64,000 nucleotides of DNA. Source: Sporosarcina sp. P33. Its GTDB lineage: Bacteria; Bacillota; Bacilli; Bacillales_A; Planococcaceae. The notes beneath the pieces were generated by a model. That model did no database searches and had not been told where the DNA came from. It saw nothing but the letters and a program-made list of their open reading frames with translations. The stretch spans positions 1,900,501 to 1,964,500 of the forward strand of contig NZ_CP015027.1 of NCBI RefSeq assembly GCF_002077155.1, written 5' to 3'. Of this stretch, positions 8,333-18,094 are shown one piece after another. The position numbers and the translations under genes were made by a program. The first letter of the stretch is position 1, and every line of letters starts with the position of its first letter.

Positions 8333-10501
8333 ATGACGGCATTATTAGCATCAAAAATTCAAATACCCGCGCATGCTGAAAGCTGGATCAGCAGAGAGAA
8401 TATGGCGTCTGTTCAAGAGGAAGCAATCCGGTCAGATGTGTTGTTTATAAGTGCGCCCGAAGGCTATGGCAAAACGGCATTTTTGGCGCATTGGACAAAG
8501 AACCTGGATGAAAATATTGCCTGGCTGACAGTCGATGAGACAGACAATCACTCGCTCTGTTTTTTCCGGTATATCGTTTATGCAGTGTATTCGGCTTGTG
8601 CCTTGCTCCCGCAGGACAGGCTGCAGCGTGAATTGGCTAACGCAAACCGCAGAGAACTTAATGCAATGTGGGATTTGTATAAGCAGGCAGGCAGCCGATT
8701 AGAGAAGCCGGTTCGGTTAGTTATCGACGACTTTCATCACATAAACAATCCCGAGTTGTTAGAAATGATTCAGTATTTTGTAGTGGCAATGCCTGAATCG
8801 TTGAAGATTTGCTTTGCAAGCCGCAGCCTTGCGCCGATCAGCCTTACATTGTGGCACTCTTTATTCACTGTGACTGAAGTCAGAGCGGAGCATTTGCAAT
8901 TGACTTCCAATGATATATATAAGATGCAACATCCCCAGCAGCAGTACGTAAGGAAAGAGTTCGCCCAGACAGAAGAGCCCGATGCAGTGCTGCTTAAAAA
9001 TGCAGCATGCAGATATCTTCAGCAAGGCGATATCGTGCGGGCAATCACTCATGCGTTAAAAGGTAAGGCCTACCCGTTAGCAGCGGCCTTGATGACGAAT
9101 TACGGAGAACAAATGATCAGGAATCGGCATACACTTGCATTCGCAGCTTGGTGCTATGAATTTGAAGAAGCCGGTATTCCATTAACTTTAGACCTTCAGC
9201 TTCTGTTTGCTTTTTCACTAGTAGCGGAGCATAAAGCAGAAGAAGCGGACCGTGTCACAAACCAAATGACGGCAGAAAATAATCGAAAAGAATGGAATGC
9301 GTTTACGGAACGAGTCAAATCCGCCGCATACGACTATTTTCTGGTCAGGTCCTATATTACAATTATTAAAATGGGCGGTGTGACTGAAGTCGGGCAGTGG
9401 CTGCAAAAAGGATTTAATTTGAATGCCGGGCAGAGTTCTAATTTTTATCTGCTGCCGCTTCAGTTCAATAAAGACGAACCGATATTATGGCGCACACCAG
9501 TAGGCCGCCATAAAAAGACGGACAGACTGGAAAGTCCATCTTTCTGTCAGACTAAGTATTCTTACGGGTCAAATAAATTATCTGTTACAGGGTATTACCA
9601 TGGTATTCAGGCGGAGACATGGTATGTGAATGGTTATTTGAAAGAAGCGGGACAGGCACAGGAAGCAGCCTTGCTTTTAGCGCATCATTATCAGGATCCA
9701 GGTCTGCTGATTCCAATGTATATCCTCCGCTGCAAGCTGTACTTGGCGAAAGGTGAAACGGCTAAAGCGCACGAAACTGTCAAAAATGCTTTATCTTATG
9801 CCCCAGATAGTTTCTGGAGAAAATTTTTACATGCATGTCAAGCATTGATTTATTTGAAAGAACAGCATGTTCAGCTTGCAGAAGAAATACTGTCAAAAAC
9901 AGAGAACGCTGTTGACGAAAATTGCGAAAAGCATTCTTTCATCTCACTTGTGCGCGCCAGAATGCTTTTGGAAAACTCCAGTCAGGAAGCAGCACTGGAA
10001 GCGGTTCGCCGTGTGAAACTGGATGCACAGAAGGAAGCGCAGGTCTTGACGTTTATCGAGGCAGCTATTTTGGAGAGTGTATGTTATGCCCGCAGCGAAA
10101 GCTGGGAACAAATGGCCCGGGCTTTGCAGGAGGCGATGACGTGCAGTAAAGAATACGGCTATACCCAGTTATTCGCTGAAGAAGATTGTATGGAAGCGAT
10201 GCTGAAGGAATATGCAAAAGTGCGTAAACAACGTGGCGATATAGATTGGTCTGGTGTTCCATCCTTCTACGTGGAGCGTTTAGTTCAGGCGACGCAACGG
10301 ACTGCTCCTCTCACTGATTTGCTGACAGCGCGAGAGCAAGAAGTATTTTCGCAACTGACATCAGGCGAGCCGGATCATAAAATAGCAAAAAGTTTATCTT
10401 TGACAGAAGGAATGTTGCGCATCCACTTAACATCTATATGTGAGAAGCTGAATGTGAAGTCAAGAACAGAAGCCATGTTAAAAGCATATAAGGCAAAGTG
10501 A
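8333..10501 (+). CDS. MalT-like STAND ATPase / LuxR-HTH regulator lacking the arm subdomain
   Basis: Start set at ATG 8333 (AAGGGGG 9 bases upstream); ATG 8324 touches the Shine-Dalgarno sequence. The 722-residue protein parallels its upstream neighbour: Walker A APEGYGKTA (41-49), Walker B RLVIDDFHH, helical repeats, and a C-terminal LuxR HTH (LTAREQEVFSQLTSGEPDHKIA, about 660-712). The segment that in the neighbour contains the GWP..RLL and FLIRTSLL elements is absent: the repeat region begins around residue 235 here against about 359 there. The two genes probably arose by tandem duplication followed by an internal deletion. It may be a partner or modulator rather than an independent ATP switch (inference). 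A stem-loop terminator candidate follows. Confidence 0.85.
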   Translation: MTALLASKIQIPAHAESWISRENMASVQEEAIRSDVLFISAPEGYGKTAFLAHWTKNLDENIAWLTVDETDNHSLCFFRYIVYAVYSACALLPQDRLQRELANANRRELNAMWDLYKQAGSRLEKPVRLVIDDFHHINNPELLEMIQYFVVAMPESLKICFASRSLAPISLTLWHSLFTVTEVRAEHLQLTSNDIYKMQHPQQQYVRKEFAQTEEPDAVLLKNAACRYLQQGDIVRAITHALKGKAYPLAAALMTNYGEQMIRNRHTLAFAAWCYEFEEAGIPLTLDLQLLFAFSLVAEHKAEEADRVTNQMTAENNRKEWNAFTERVKSAAYDYFLVRSYITIIKMGGVTEVGQWLQKGFNLNAGQSSNFYLLPLQFNKDEPILWRTPVGRHKKTDRLESPSFCQTKYSYGSNKLSVTGYYHGIQAETWYVNGYLKEAGQAQEAALLLAHHYQDPGLLIPMYILRCKLYLAKGETAKAHETVKNALSYAPDSFWRKFLHACQALIYLKEQHVQLAEEILSKTENAVDENCEKHSFISLVRARMLLENSSQEAALEAVRRVKLDAQKEAQVLTFIEAAILESVCYARSESWEQMARALQEAMTCSKEYGYTQLFAEEDCMEAMLKEYAKVRKQRGDIDWSGVPSFYVERLVQATQRTAPLTDLLTAREQEVFSQLTSGEPDHKIAKSLSLTEGMLRIHLTSICEKLNVKSRTEAMLKAYKAK

Positions 10502-10516
10502 ATAATGAAACGACCG

Positions 10517-10551
10517 GCGGCGCTTCTTGTATGAGGAGTGTCGCTGTTTTG
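10517..10551 (+). terminator. Weak intrinsic terminator after second MalT-like gene
   Basis: Ten-base stem GCGGCGCTTC / GGAGTGTCGC with three G-U pairs and an 8-base loop, followed by TGTTTTGTT. Plausible but not strong. Confidence 0.45.
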
Positions 10552-10585
10552 TTATACTTAATGAAAGTAAAGGAGTGCATAGCAA

Positions 10586-12010
10586 ATGACGTATGAAGAC
10601 CGGCCGCTTGTGCGGGCTTTACAAAATTTCCAAAGCCGTAACCCTCTTTCATTTCATGTGCCGGGGCATAAAAACGGTATGCTTTCTGGTTTGCCGGACA
10701 ACATGCGGCAGGCGTTGGTCTATGATGTCACGGAACTGACGGGACTCGATGATCTGCATGAACCCGCGGAAGCGATTAAACAGGCAGAAGATAAGCTGTC
10801 ACGTTTATATGGGAGTGACCGCAGTTTCTTCTTGGTAAATGGATCGACAGTCGGGAACTTGGCAATGCTGTATGCAACGGTCCGGCAAGGTGACTTGGTG
10901 CTGGTGCAGCGCAATGCACATAAGTCTGTATTTCACGCACTGGAGCTGACGGGCGCGCAGCCGGTGTTTTTATCTCCTGACTGGCATGAGCAGACTCAGA
11001 CAGCCGGCACAGTGTCACTGGAAAACGTGAAATATGCGCTCAAGCAATATCCGAATATAAAGGCCGCTGTGTTTACTGCGCCCACTTACTATGGAGTAAC
11101 GAATTATGAAATGGAAGACATCATAAAAATATGCCATAGTTACAGCATACCAGTATTGGTTGATGAAGCGCATGGTGCCCATTTTATAGTGAATGAAGCA
11201 TTCCCAAAAAGTGCATTGGATCTTGGAGCAGACCTGGTCGTCCAGTCCGCGCATAAAACATTGCCAGCTATGACGATGGCTTCCTTTTTACATATTCATT
11301 CACAATTGGTTTCTGTTGAACGGGTAGCGCATTATCTTCAGATGCTTCAATCAAGCAGTCCTTCGTATGTATTGATGGCTTCTTTAGATGATGCGAGATA
11401 CTATGCAGAGACGTATAACGAAAATGACTATGCGAGGTTTCTATTATATAGGCAGGGCCTGATCCAAGAATTACGCAGTATACAGGGGGTTGAGGCAGTA
11501 GAGCCTGATGACGGACTGAAACTGCTGCTGCGCGCAGAAGGCCATACAGGATTCGTCCTGCAGGAAGCATTGGAGCAGCAGGGGATCTACGTGGAACTGG
11601 CAGATTTATATCAGGTATTGCTTATACTGCCTTTGGTGAAAGCGGACTATGACGAAGAACATGCAAATACGGCCGACAAATTCAGACGGGCGGTAAAGAG
11701 TTTGACAGACAAAGAAGCTGCCGCTGTACAGACTTATTTTTCACCGCCTTCCAGCCTTGTATCCGTGACGGCATATACAGCCAAGCAACTTCATACGATG
11801 AGTACTGAATGGGTACATATAGAACAGGCGGCACAACGAGTGGCAGCAGAGTCCATTATTCCTTACCCCCCGGGGATACCGCTATTATGCGCAGGGGAGC
11901 GGGTTACAGAGGAGTATATCAAGCAAATCCAAGACTTATTGGCAGCCGGCTGCAGATTTCAGGGAGCAATAAATATGGAGACAAAAGAAATAAAAGTAGT
12001 TGGCAACTAG
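10586..12010 (+). CDS. Orn/Lys/Arg decarboxylase family protein (YaaO-like)
   Basis: A 474-residue fold-type I PLP decarboxylase of the short Bacillus YaaO/SpeA kind. The PLP-binding lysine lies in SAHKTLPAMT (Lys224), preceded by DEAHGAH (193-199) that holds the cofactor ring; FHVPGHKNG near the N-terminus (23-31) is the family signature. The N-terminal wing domain of the large inducible enzymes is absent. These enzymes remove CO2 from arginine, lysine or ornithine to start polyamine synthesis; which substrate applies is not visible. ATG with AAAGGAG 8 bases upstream. As in B. subtilis, it sits directly before tmk (15-base gap), likely one transcript. Confidence 0.88.
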   Translation: MTYEDRPLVRALQNFQSRNPLSFHVPGHKNGMLSGLPDNMRQALVYDVTELTGLDDLHEPAEAIKQAEDKLSRLYGSDRSFFLVNGSTVGNLAMLYATVRQGDLVLVQRNAHKSVFHALELTGAQPVFLSPDWHEQTQTAGTVSLENVKYALKQYPNIKAAVFTAPTYYGVTNYEMEDIIKICHSYSIPVLVDEAHGAHFIVNEAFPKSALDLGADLVVQSAHKTLPAMTMASFLHIHSQLVSVERVAHYLQMLQSSSPSYVLMASLDDARYYAETYNENDYARFLLYRQGLIQELRSIQGVEAVEPDDGLKLLLRAEGHTGFVLQEALEQQGIYVELADLYQVLLILPLVKADYDEEHANTADKFRRAVKSLTDKEAAAVQTYFSPPSSLVSVTAYTAKQLHTMSTEWVHIEQAAQRVAAESIIPYPPGIPLLCAGERVTEEYIKQIQDLLAAGCRFQGAINMETKEIKVVGN

Positions 12011-12025
12011 ACGGGAGACAGTAAA

Positions 12026-12644
12026 ATGACAGGATTATTCATCAGCTTTGAAGGGCCTGAAGGGGCGGGGAAGACGACGGTATTGCAGGAGATAGCAAAC
12101 CGCCTGAAGTTGGAAGGACAAGATGTGGTAGTGACGCGTGAACCTGGCGGCATTCCGATTGCCGAGAAGATTCGTGAAATTATTTTAGATGCGAATCACA
12201 AAGCAATGGACGGAAAGACAGAAGCATTGCTGTACGCAGCCGCCCGGAGACAGCACTTAGTCGAGAAAGTCATACCGGCGCTTAAGCAGAACAAAATTGT
12301 CCTGTGTGACCGGTTTATTGACAGTTCGCTGGCTTATCAGGGATTTGCACGGGAGCTTGGAATCGATAACGTGCTGGCAATCAATTTATTTGCGATAGAC
12401 AACTATATGCCCGATTGCACAATCTTTTTCGATGTGCCTCCTGAAGTAGGTTTGGCGCGTATCTGGAAGGATCAAGAGCGGGAACAAAACCGCTTGGATT
12501 TGGAAAAAGTGGAATTCCATGAACAAGTGTATAAAGGGTATCAAGAAGTACTGCGCCGTGACGGGGAGCGTATACGAGTGGTTGATGCACAGCAATCGCC
12601 GGAGCAAGTGGCGGAAAATGTTTGGAAAATTGTAAGTTCAGAAG

Positions 12645-12667
<23 letters not shown>
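12026..12667 (+). CDS. tmk: Thymidylate kinase
   Basis: A 213-residue cytosolic enzyme phosphorylating dTMP to dTDP with ATP for DNA synthesis. It has the P-loop GPEGAGKTT (10-18), the DRF dTMP-binding motif ([14 protein letters not shown], about residues 93-106), and [10 protein letters not shown], which contacts the nucleotide. Length is typical of Firmicute Tmk. It is the first of the conserved tmk-yaaQ-yaaR-holB-yaaT-yabA series. Identification is secure. Confidence 0.97.
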
Positions 12668-13051
<384 letters not shown>

Positions 13052-13068
13052 TGCAGAGGTGAATGCTG

Positions 13069-13509
13069 ATGAAAGTCAATAGTGACTACCGTACAGGTAT
13101 GGATAAATTACCGGCGGATCCTCTTCGGCATCAACCAGGCAATGCCAAGTTTGGGCAGATGGTGGAAAAACAGGCATCGCGTCTGCAAAGTGAACAGATT
13201 GCCCGTTTATTCGGAGATATTTCAACTGCCGGCGACCGATTGGCCAGATCGCGGAACTTGCGTGATATGGCAAAGTATAAGATGCTCATTAAACGTTTCT
13301 TGAAAGAAGCAGTGGATTCAGGCATCGAGTTAACACAATCCCATACATGGAACCAATTCGGCGAGGGGCGCCGTTTAAAGCTGGTCCAAACAATAGATGA
13401 AAAACTAATTGCGTTGACGGAAGCGCTATTGGATGAAGAAGAATCGTCCATTGATTTACTAGCGAAAATAGGGGAAATCAAAGGCCTTCTGATCAATTTA
13501 TATACGTGA
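13069..13509 (+). CDS. yaaR: YaaR family protein (DUF327)
   Basis: A 146-residue, highly charged, largely helical cytosolic protein of unknown function, recognised by position and by LDEEESSIDLLAKIGEIKGLLINLYT, typical of the YaaR C-terminus. ATG 13069 is preferred to ATG 13063 because AGAGGTG ends only about two bases before the first. The family is retained in the tmk-holB interval across Bacillales. No catalytic motif is visible. A strong terminator follows directly. Confidence 0.85.
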   Translation: MKVNSDYRTGMDKLPADPLRHQPGNAKFGQMVEKQASRLQSEQIARLFGDISTAGDRLARSRNLRDMAKYKMLIKRFLKEAVDSGIELTQSHTWNQFGEGRRLKLVQTIDEKLIALTEALLDEEESSIDLLAKIGEIKGLLINLYT

Positions 13510-13510
13510 T

Positions 13511-13546
13511 CCCGTGCTGCACTTAACTTGTAGCACGGGGTTTTTT
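13511..13546 (+). terminator. Intrinsic terminator after yaaR
   Basis: Stem CCCGTGCT...AGCACGGG followed by TTTTTT. Closes the tmk-yaaQ-yaaR unit. Confidence 0.9.
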
Positions 13547-13578
13547 GCAAGAACTTTATTTGCCAAGGAGGAGATTGC

Positions 13579-14589
13579 ATGTCAGAAAAGCTGCACAATC
13601 ATGCATTGCAGTCTCAGAAACAGGTGATCAGCCGATTAGCTAAGATTCATGAGCGACAGCGCATTGGGCATGCCTACATCTTTGATGGTTCGAACGGGGC
13701 AGGAAAAGAAGCTATTGCGCAATACTTCACGAAGCTGCTTTTATGCATGGAACCTAAAGACAATGTTCCATGTGAAACATGTCATTCGTGCAAGCGAATT
13801 GAATCGGGCAATCATCCGAACGTAGTGGAGATCAGGCCTGACGGACAGGATATTAAAAAAGAGCAAATGTCCGGATTAATCATGAAAATGACGAAAAAAG
13901 GATTTGAAGAGGGCCGGAAAGTATATGTGATTGTCCAAGCAGAACGTATGAATACGTCTGCAGCCAATACATTGCTGAAGTTTCTTGAAGAACCTGAAGG
14001 AAACGTTACAGCCATTCTTTTAACTGAATCCTACCCATCCATTTTACCTACCATTCAATCGCGCTGTCAGAGAATTTCCCTGCAGCCGATGAATCGCCAG
14101 GAAAGTATAGAACGTCTCGTGGAAAAAGGAATAACTGCCTCCATGGCAGCCACAGTTACGATGATGACGGCCAATGTAGAGGCGGCCTTTGACATGGCTC
14201 AGGAAGATTCCTTTGTACAGAGACGAAAATTAGTGTTAAAATTAGTAGAGGCAATCGAACAGCGGTCTCCGGGTGAGGCGCTGCTGTTCATTCAGACAGA
14301 TTGGATGCCTGTTATGAAGGAAAAAAGTGATTGTGAGCAAGGACTGGATTTGCTTCTCTTCGCGTACCGTGATATTGTAGCGGTAAAAGCAGGGCTGCAA
14401 TCAACCATTGCCTATCCCGATCAATTGGAACCCTTCACAGGTTACTCTGTCAAAAATGCGTATAGCAGTCTGACTGTGAAAATAGATGCCATCTTGCAGG
14501 CGAAAAAACGATTGCATCAAAATATGAATCGTACGCTTTTACTGGAACAATTGGTGCTTACTATGCAGGAGGGGTTATTGTTTGTATAA
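13579..14589 (+). CDS. holB: DNA polymerase III delta' subunit
   Basis: A 336-residue clamp-loader subunit of the AAA+ family. GSNGAGKEAIAQYF is a Walker-A-like loop with altered final residues, as usual for delta', which does not hydrolyse ATP. The zinc module CETCHSCKRI (about 60-70, with a preceding Cys) and the sensor-1/SRC motif QSRCQRISL (about residue 157) are present. It works with DnaX and HolA to open the beta clamp. ATG with AAGGAGGAG. It overlaps the next gene by 8 bases, indicating translational coupling with yaaT. Confidence 0.95.
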   Translation: MSEKLHNHALQSQKQVISRLAKIHERQRIGHAYIFDGSNGAGKEAIAQYFTKLLLCMEPKDNVPCETCHSCKRIESGNHPNVVEIRPDGQDIKKEQMSGLIMKMTKKGFEEGRKVYVIVQAERMNTSAANTLLKFLEEPEGNVTAILLTESYPSILPTIQSRCQRISLQPMNRQESIERLVEKGITASMAATVTMMTANVEAAFDMAQEDSFVQRRKLVLKLVEAIEQRSPGEALLFIQTDWMPVMKEKSDCEQGLDLLLFAYRDIVAVKAGLQSTIAYPDQLEPFTGYSVKNAYSSLTVKIDAILQAKKRLHQNMNRTLLLEQLVLTMQEGLLFV

Positions 14590-15409
14590 AGTCGTAGGCG
14601 TCCGCTTTAAAAAAGCGGGTAAGTTATATTATTTCGACCCATTGGATATGCCGATTGAAATTGGAGACTACGTGATTGTAGAAACCGCCAGAGGAGTAGA
14701 ATACGGCAAAGTAGCCAGTCGGAGTAATGAAATAGATGATGAAGATGTCGTCTTGCCACTGAAAAAGATCATTCGTCTTGCGGATGAAACTGATCGGGAA
14801 CGTGTCAAAGAGAATGAGCAAGAAGCAAATCAAGCTTTTGATGTCTGTGTACAAAAAATTGCAGAGCATCAATTAGATATGCGTTTAGTAGACGTAGAAT
14901 ATACATTTGACCGCAATAAAATCGTGTTCTATTTCACTGCTGAAGGACGAGTGGACTTCCGTAATCTCGTAAAAGATCTTGCTTCCATTTTCCGGACAAG
15001 AATTGAATTGCGCCAGATTGGTGTACGGGATGAGGCCAAGATGCTTGGCGGTATCGGACCATGCGGCAGGATGCTTTGCTGTTCAACATTTTTAGGTGAT
15101 TTTGAACCAGTATCCATTAAGATGGCCAAGGATCAGAACCTTTCGTTGAATCCATCAAAAATTTCCGGTCTATGCGGCCGCTTAATGTGCTGTCTGAAAT
15201 ATGAAAATGACGCATATGAAGAAGCAAAAGCACAAATGCCAGATCTCGGCAAGCAAGTGGCAACACCAGATGGAATAGGGAAAGTAGTCGGTCTGAATTT
15301 ATTGGAGCGGGTGCTGCAAGTGAATGTACCGGCGTTTGAACGAGTATTGGAATATGCGTGGAGTGAGATTGAGGATTTACAAAAGGAAATGGCTCAATTG
15401 ACAAAATGA
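14582..15409 (+). CDS. ricT: PSP1-domain protein YaaT (RicT)
   Basis: A 275-residue cytosolic protein; TTG start with AGGAGGGG 7 bases upstream, inside the end of holB. The PSP1 domain carries two cysteine-rich runs, [10 protein letters not shown] (about 161-170) and [11 protein letters not shown] (about 198-208). In B. subtilis RicT joins RicA and RicF in an iron-sulphur complex that guides RNase Y in mRNA maturation and affects Spo0A phosphorylation, competence and biofilm formation. All key cysteines are kept, so a functional complex is expected. Confidence 0.94.
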   Translation: MYKVVGVRFKKAGKLYYFDPLDMPIEIGDYVIVETARGVEYGKVASRSNEIDDEDVVLPLKKIIRLADETDRERVKENEQEANQAFDVCVQKIAEHQLDMRLVDVEYTFDRNKIVFYFTAEGRVDFRNLVKDLASIFRTRIELRQIGVRDEAKMLGGIGPCGRMLCCSTFLGDFEPVSIKMAKDQNLSLNPSKISGLCGRLMCCLKYENDAYEEAKAQMPDLGKQVATPDGIGKVVGLNLLERVLQVNVPAFERVLEYAWSEIEDLQKEMAQLTK

Positions 15410-15422
15410 TGAGGTGGAACAG

Positions 15423-15782
15423 TTGAAAGAAGTGAACTTTCTTGACAGAGTAATGGAGTTTGAACAGCAGTTGGATTCAATGCAAAAACAATTCAGAGAG
15501 CTGATTGGATTTGTTGCGGAAATGACTGAAGAAAACCACTCGCTTCGTCTGGAAAACCATCATCTGCGAACGCGGCTGGACGAAATTGATAAGATTACAC
15601 AGAGTATAGAAGAGACCGCGCGGGATGAACGTCCGAAGAAGCTGGATGTGGGTGAAGGCGTAGATAATCTGGCTCGCCTGTATAATGAAGGGTTTCATGT
15701 ATGCAACGTGCATTATGGCAGCAGCCGTAAAGGCGAAGATTGTTTATTCTGCCTGTCATTTTTAAATAAACAGAACGGTTAA
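15423..15782 (+). CDS. yabA: Initiation-control protein YabA
   Basis: A 119-residue negative regulator of replication initiation that binds DnaA and the clamp DnaN. TTG 15423 was chosen because GAGGTGG lies 6 bases upstream, whereas GTG 15414 falls inside that ribosome site. The N-terminal part is a leucine-rich coiled coil (about 5-60, [16 protein letters not shown]) for tetramerisation. The C-terminus has the zinc cluster [20 protein letters not shown] that contacts its partners. A terminator follows. Confidence 0.93.
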   Translation: MKEVNFLDRVMEFEQQLDSMQKQFRELIGFVAEMTEENHSLRLENHHLRTRLDEIDKITQSIEETARDERPKKLDVGEGVDNLARLYNEGFHVCNVHYGSSRKGEDCLFCLSFLNKQNG

Positions 15783-15784
15783 AG

Positions 15785-15820
15785 GTCAATTCCTATTTTT
15801 AGGTATTGGCTTTTTCTTTT
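15785..15820 (+). terminator. Intrinsic terminator after yabA
   Basis: Stem GTCAATTCCTA / TAGGTATTGGC (one mismatch, one G-U) with a TTTT loop, then TTTTTCTTTT. Confidence 0.75.
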
Positions 15821-15839
15821 GACTGAAGGAGTGTAGAGT

Positions 15840-16580
15840 GTGAAATTACAAGGCGACGAACGGCTTGACTATTTACTGGCAGAGGACTTGCGGATTATTC
15901 AAAGCCCTTCTGTTTTTTCATTTTCATTGGATGCAGTACTGTTGGCGCGATTTGCTTATATGCCGCTGCGCGGTGGGAAAATCGTAGACTTATGCACGGG
16001 GAACGGTGCCATCCCTTTATTTCTGAGTGCCCGGACGAAGGGGGCTGTCATTGGCATAGAATTACAGGAACGTCTGGCAGATATGGCACAAAGAAGCGTT
16101 GAACTTAATGGGCTGGAAGAGCAGATCACGATACATCAAGCAAATGTTATTGGGATTGCAAAGGAAATTGGCTATGAACTATATGATACGGTCACGTGCA
16201 ATCCGCCGTATTTCCCGGCAAATAATGCAAGCACGAGAAATAAAAGTGAGCATTATACGATTGCGCGTCATGAAGTAGAGCTGACACTTGATCAGGCCGT
16301 AAAGTCTGCAAGTGAATTACTGAAGCAAGGCGGAAAAGCAGCGTTTGTCCATCGGCCCGGGCGATTGCTGGATATAATTACGTCGATGAGAAAGTATCGT
16401 CTGGAGCCGAAGCGCATTCGTTTCGTCTACCCGAAAGAAGGAAAGGAAGCAAACACCCTATTGATTGAAGCAATCAAAGACGGGAAGCCCGATTTGAAGA
16501 TACTTCCTCCTTTATATGTCTATCAAGAGGATGGAGAATATACAGAAGAAGTGAGGAAGTTATTGTATGGGGAAGAATGA
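15840..16580 (+). CDS. trmN6: tRNA1(Val) adenine-N6 methyltransferase family (YabB/TrmN6-like)
   Basis: A 246-residue Rossmann methyltransferase: SAM-binding [14 protein letters not shown] (about 50-63) and the N6-adenine catalytic motif CNPPYF (about 120-125). Family members methylate A37 of a tRNA or related adenines; exact substrate in Bacillales is assumed by homology to YabB. GTG start with AAGGAGTG upstream. It overlaps yazA by 14 bases and sits in the conserved yabB-yazA-yabC block. Confidence 0.88.
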   Translation: MKLQGDERLDYLLAEDLRIIQSPSVFSFSLDAVLLARFAYMPLRGGKIVDLCTGNGAIPLFLSARTKGAVIGIELQERLADMAQRSVELNGLEEQITIHQANVIGIAKEIGYELYDTVTCNPPYFPANNASTRNKSEHYTIARHEVELTLDQAVKSASELLKQGGKAAFVHRPGRLLDIITSMRKYRLEPKRIRFVYPKEGKEANTLLIEAIKDGKPDLKILPPLYVYQEDGEYTEEVRKLLYGEE

Positions 16581-16830
16581 GCACTTCTTTTATGTTCTTG
16601 AATGCAATGACGGCTCCTACTATGCGGGCTATACAAATGATTTAGATCGCCGCTTACGGGTACATAATGAAGGAAAAGGCGCCAAGTATACAAGAGGGCG
16701 GCTGCCTGTGCGTTATGTCTATCAAGAACTATTTGAAACACAGCGCGGGGCCATGCAGGCTGAATACCAGTTCAAACAATTAAGCCGCGCACAGAAAGAG
16801 CAATATATAACAAAGGAGCGTTGCACATGA
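16567..16830 (+). CDS. yazA: GIY-YIG domain protein YazA
   Basis: An 87-residue single GIY-YIG module: [18 protein letters not shown] holds the GIY-YIG strands as YVL...YAG, followed by the catalytic-type arginine ([12 protein letters not shown]) and [16 protein letters not shown] with a conserved Glu downstream. Relatives (SLX1/UhpA-type UPF0213) are predicted endonucleases without a defined role. It overlaps trmN6 by 14 bases and runs into the ribosome site of rsmI, so the three genes are coupled. Confidence 0.9.
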   Translation: MGKNEHFFYVLECNDGSYYAGYTNDLDRRLRVHNEGKGAKYTRGRLPVRYVYQELFETQRGAMQAEYQFKQLSRAQKEQYITKERCT

Positions 16831-17705
16831 TTACGTCCCAAAAAAGTGCTGAAACGACAGAGCATGGAAAGTTATTCATTGTCGGTACACCGATCGGCAA
16901 TCTGGAAGATATGTCTTTTCGTGCTGTCCGGATCTTGCAGGAAGCAGATTATATAGCGGCAGAAGATACGCGAAACACCATCAAACTATGCAACCACTTT
17001 GATATTCATACACAATTAATCAGCTATCATGAACATAATACAAGGGCAGCGGGAGAAAAGATTATAGAATTGCTTCAAGATGGGAAAGATGTGGCTATTG
17101 TCAGCGATGCAGGAATGCCATGTATCTCAGATCCAGGTGCAGATCTCGTTGAATTGGCAATTGCGAAGGGAATTGCGGCAGTTCCTGTGCCGGGTCCGAA
17201 TGCAGCGGTTACGGCATTGGTCGCGTCAGGTATTACTCCCCAGCCATTTACGTTCTTCGGATTCCTTTCTCGTCAAAAGAAAGAGCAAAAGGCACAGCTG
17301 GCCAAACTGCAGCGCTGCGAAGAGACTTTGTTATTTTATGAAGCACCGCACCGTTTAAAGCAAACATTGCGCAGTTTGGCAGAACAATTTGGAAGTGAAC
17401 GGAAAATTGTGATGGCGCGCGAGTTAACCAAACGATTTGAAGAGCTGCTGAGAGGAACCATAGGCGAGGCAGTGGAATGGGCAGAGTCGAATGAAATTCG
17501 CGGAGAGTTCTGTCTCGTTGTAGAAGGGAACACCCAAGCGGAAGATGAAATGAACACTGCCTGGTGGACGGAACTTTCAATGAAGAAACACGTCGAATAT
17601 GTAATAGAAGAACGAGGGGTTCGTTCGAAAGATGCAATCAAAGAAGTGGCGGAAACACGCGGACTAAGTAAGCGGGATGTTTATCAGGCATATCACGTAG
17701 AGTAA
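16827..17705 (+). CDS. rsmI: 16S rRNA (cytidine-1402-2'-O)-methyltransferase
   Basis: A 292-residue tetrapyrrole-methylase-fold enzyme using SAM to methylate the ribose of C1402 in the decoding centre. LFIVGTPIGNLEDMSFRAV, EDTRNTIKL, SDAGMPCISDPG and PVPGPNA are the four RsmI signatures. ATG 16827 is chosen over TTG 16821 because AAAGGAG is 8 bases away from the former and 2 from the latter. Ends convergently against abrB. Confidence 0.95.
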   Translation: MITSQKSAETTEHGKLFIVGTPIGNLEDMSFRAVRILQEADYIAAEDTRNTIKLCNHFDIHTQLISYHEHNTRAAGEKIIELLQDGKDVAIVSDAGMPCISDPGADLVELAIAKGIAAVPVPGPNAAVTALVASGITPQPFTFFGFLSRQKKEQKAQLAKLQRCEETLLFYEAPHRLKQTLRSLAEQFGSERKIVMARELTKRFEELLRGTIGEAVEWAESNEIRGEFCLVVEGNTQAEDEMNTAWWTELSMKKHVEYVIEERGVRSKDAIKEVAETRGLSKRDVYQAYHVE

Positions 17706-17707
17706 AT

Positions 17708-17737
17708 AAAAAAATCCTGAACGTATTTACGTTCAGG
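17708..17737 (-). terminator. Terminator of abrB (reverse strand)
   Basis: Perfect stem CCTGAACGTA / TACGTTCAGG-type hairpin; on the reverse strand it is followed by a run of T (the A-run at 17708-17714). On the forward strand no T-run follows. Confidence 0.85.
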
Positions 17738-17748
17738 TCGCCAACAAA

Positions 17749-18024
17749 TTAATTGATTTTATTTTCAATTTCCTGAATCAATTGTTTTGCGCCTTCAGGA
17801 CTTAAAATTAACTTACCGTCGATCAAACGAAGATTGTCGTCCGATACTTCACCGGTAATAGAACATGTCATATTTGGCATGTACTTCTTTAAGATAATTT
17901 TATCGTCGTCCACGTATATTTCCAACGCGTCTTTTTGCTCGATGCCAAGCGTGCGACGCAGTTCAATCGGGATTACAACGCGACCCAGCTCATCAACTTT
18001 TCTTACGATACCAGTAGACTTCAT
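17749..18024 (-). CDS. abrB: Transition-state regulator AbrB
   Basis: A 91-residue DNA-binding protein with the swapped-hairpin AbrB domain at the N-terminus (KSTGIVRKVDELGRVVIPIE) and the short C-terminal multimerisation region. In B. subtilis AbrB represses stationary-phase genes (biofilm, competence, antibiotic synthesis) during growth and is itself shut off by Spo0A~P. Reverse orientation between rsmI and metS matches Bacillus. The start has GGAGG 11 bases upstream. Two Spo0A boxes and a near-consensus sigma-A promoter lie upstream. The second AbrB-fold protein of the window is SpoVT. Confidence 0.96.
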   Translation of the reverse strand: MKSTGIVRKVDELGRVVIPIELRRTLGIEQKDALEIYVDDDKIILKKYMPNMTCSITGEVSDDNLRLIDGKLILSPEGAKQLIQEIENKIN

Positions 18025-18056
18025 GAGAAGTATTCCTCCTACATCCTAGATTTAAA

Positions 18057-18073
18057 TTCGTCAAAATTCGACA
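18057..18073 (-). promoter_or_regulatory. Tandem Spo0A boxes in abrB leader
   Basis: On the reverse strand TGTCGAA (18067-18073) and TGACGAA (18057-18063) both fit the 0A box TGNCGAA, in the same orientation and exactly 10 bases apart. They lie downstream of the predicted transcription start, the arrangement by which Spo0A~P represses abrB in B. subtilis. Confidence 0.85.
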
Positions 18074-18094
18074 TATTTCTTTTGTCTGTTTAAT

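Noticed and set aside
13131-13598. Reverse-strand open frame of 155 codons over yaaR
   Set aside because: Complements yaaR codon by codon, crosses the yaaR terminator, and has no recognisable motif.
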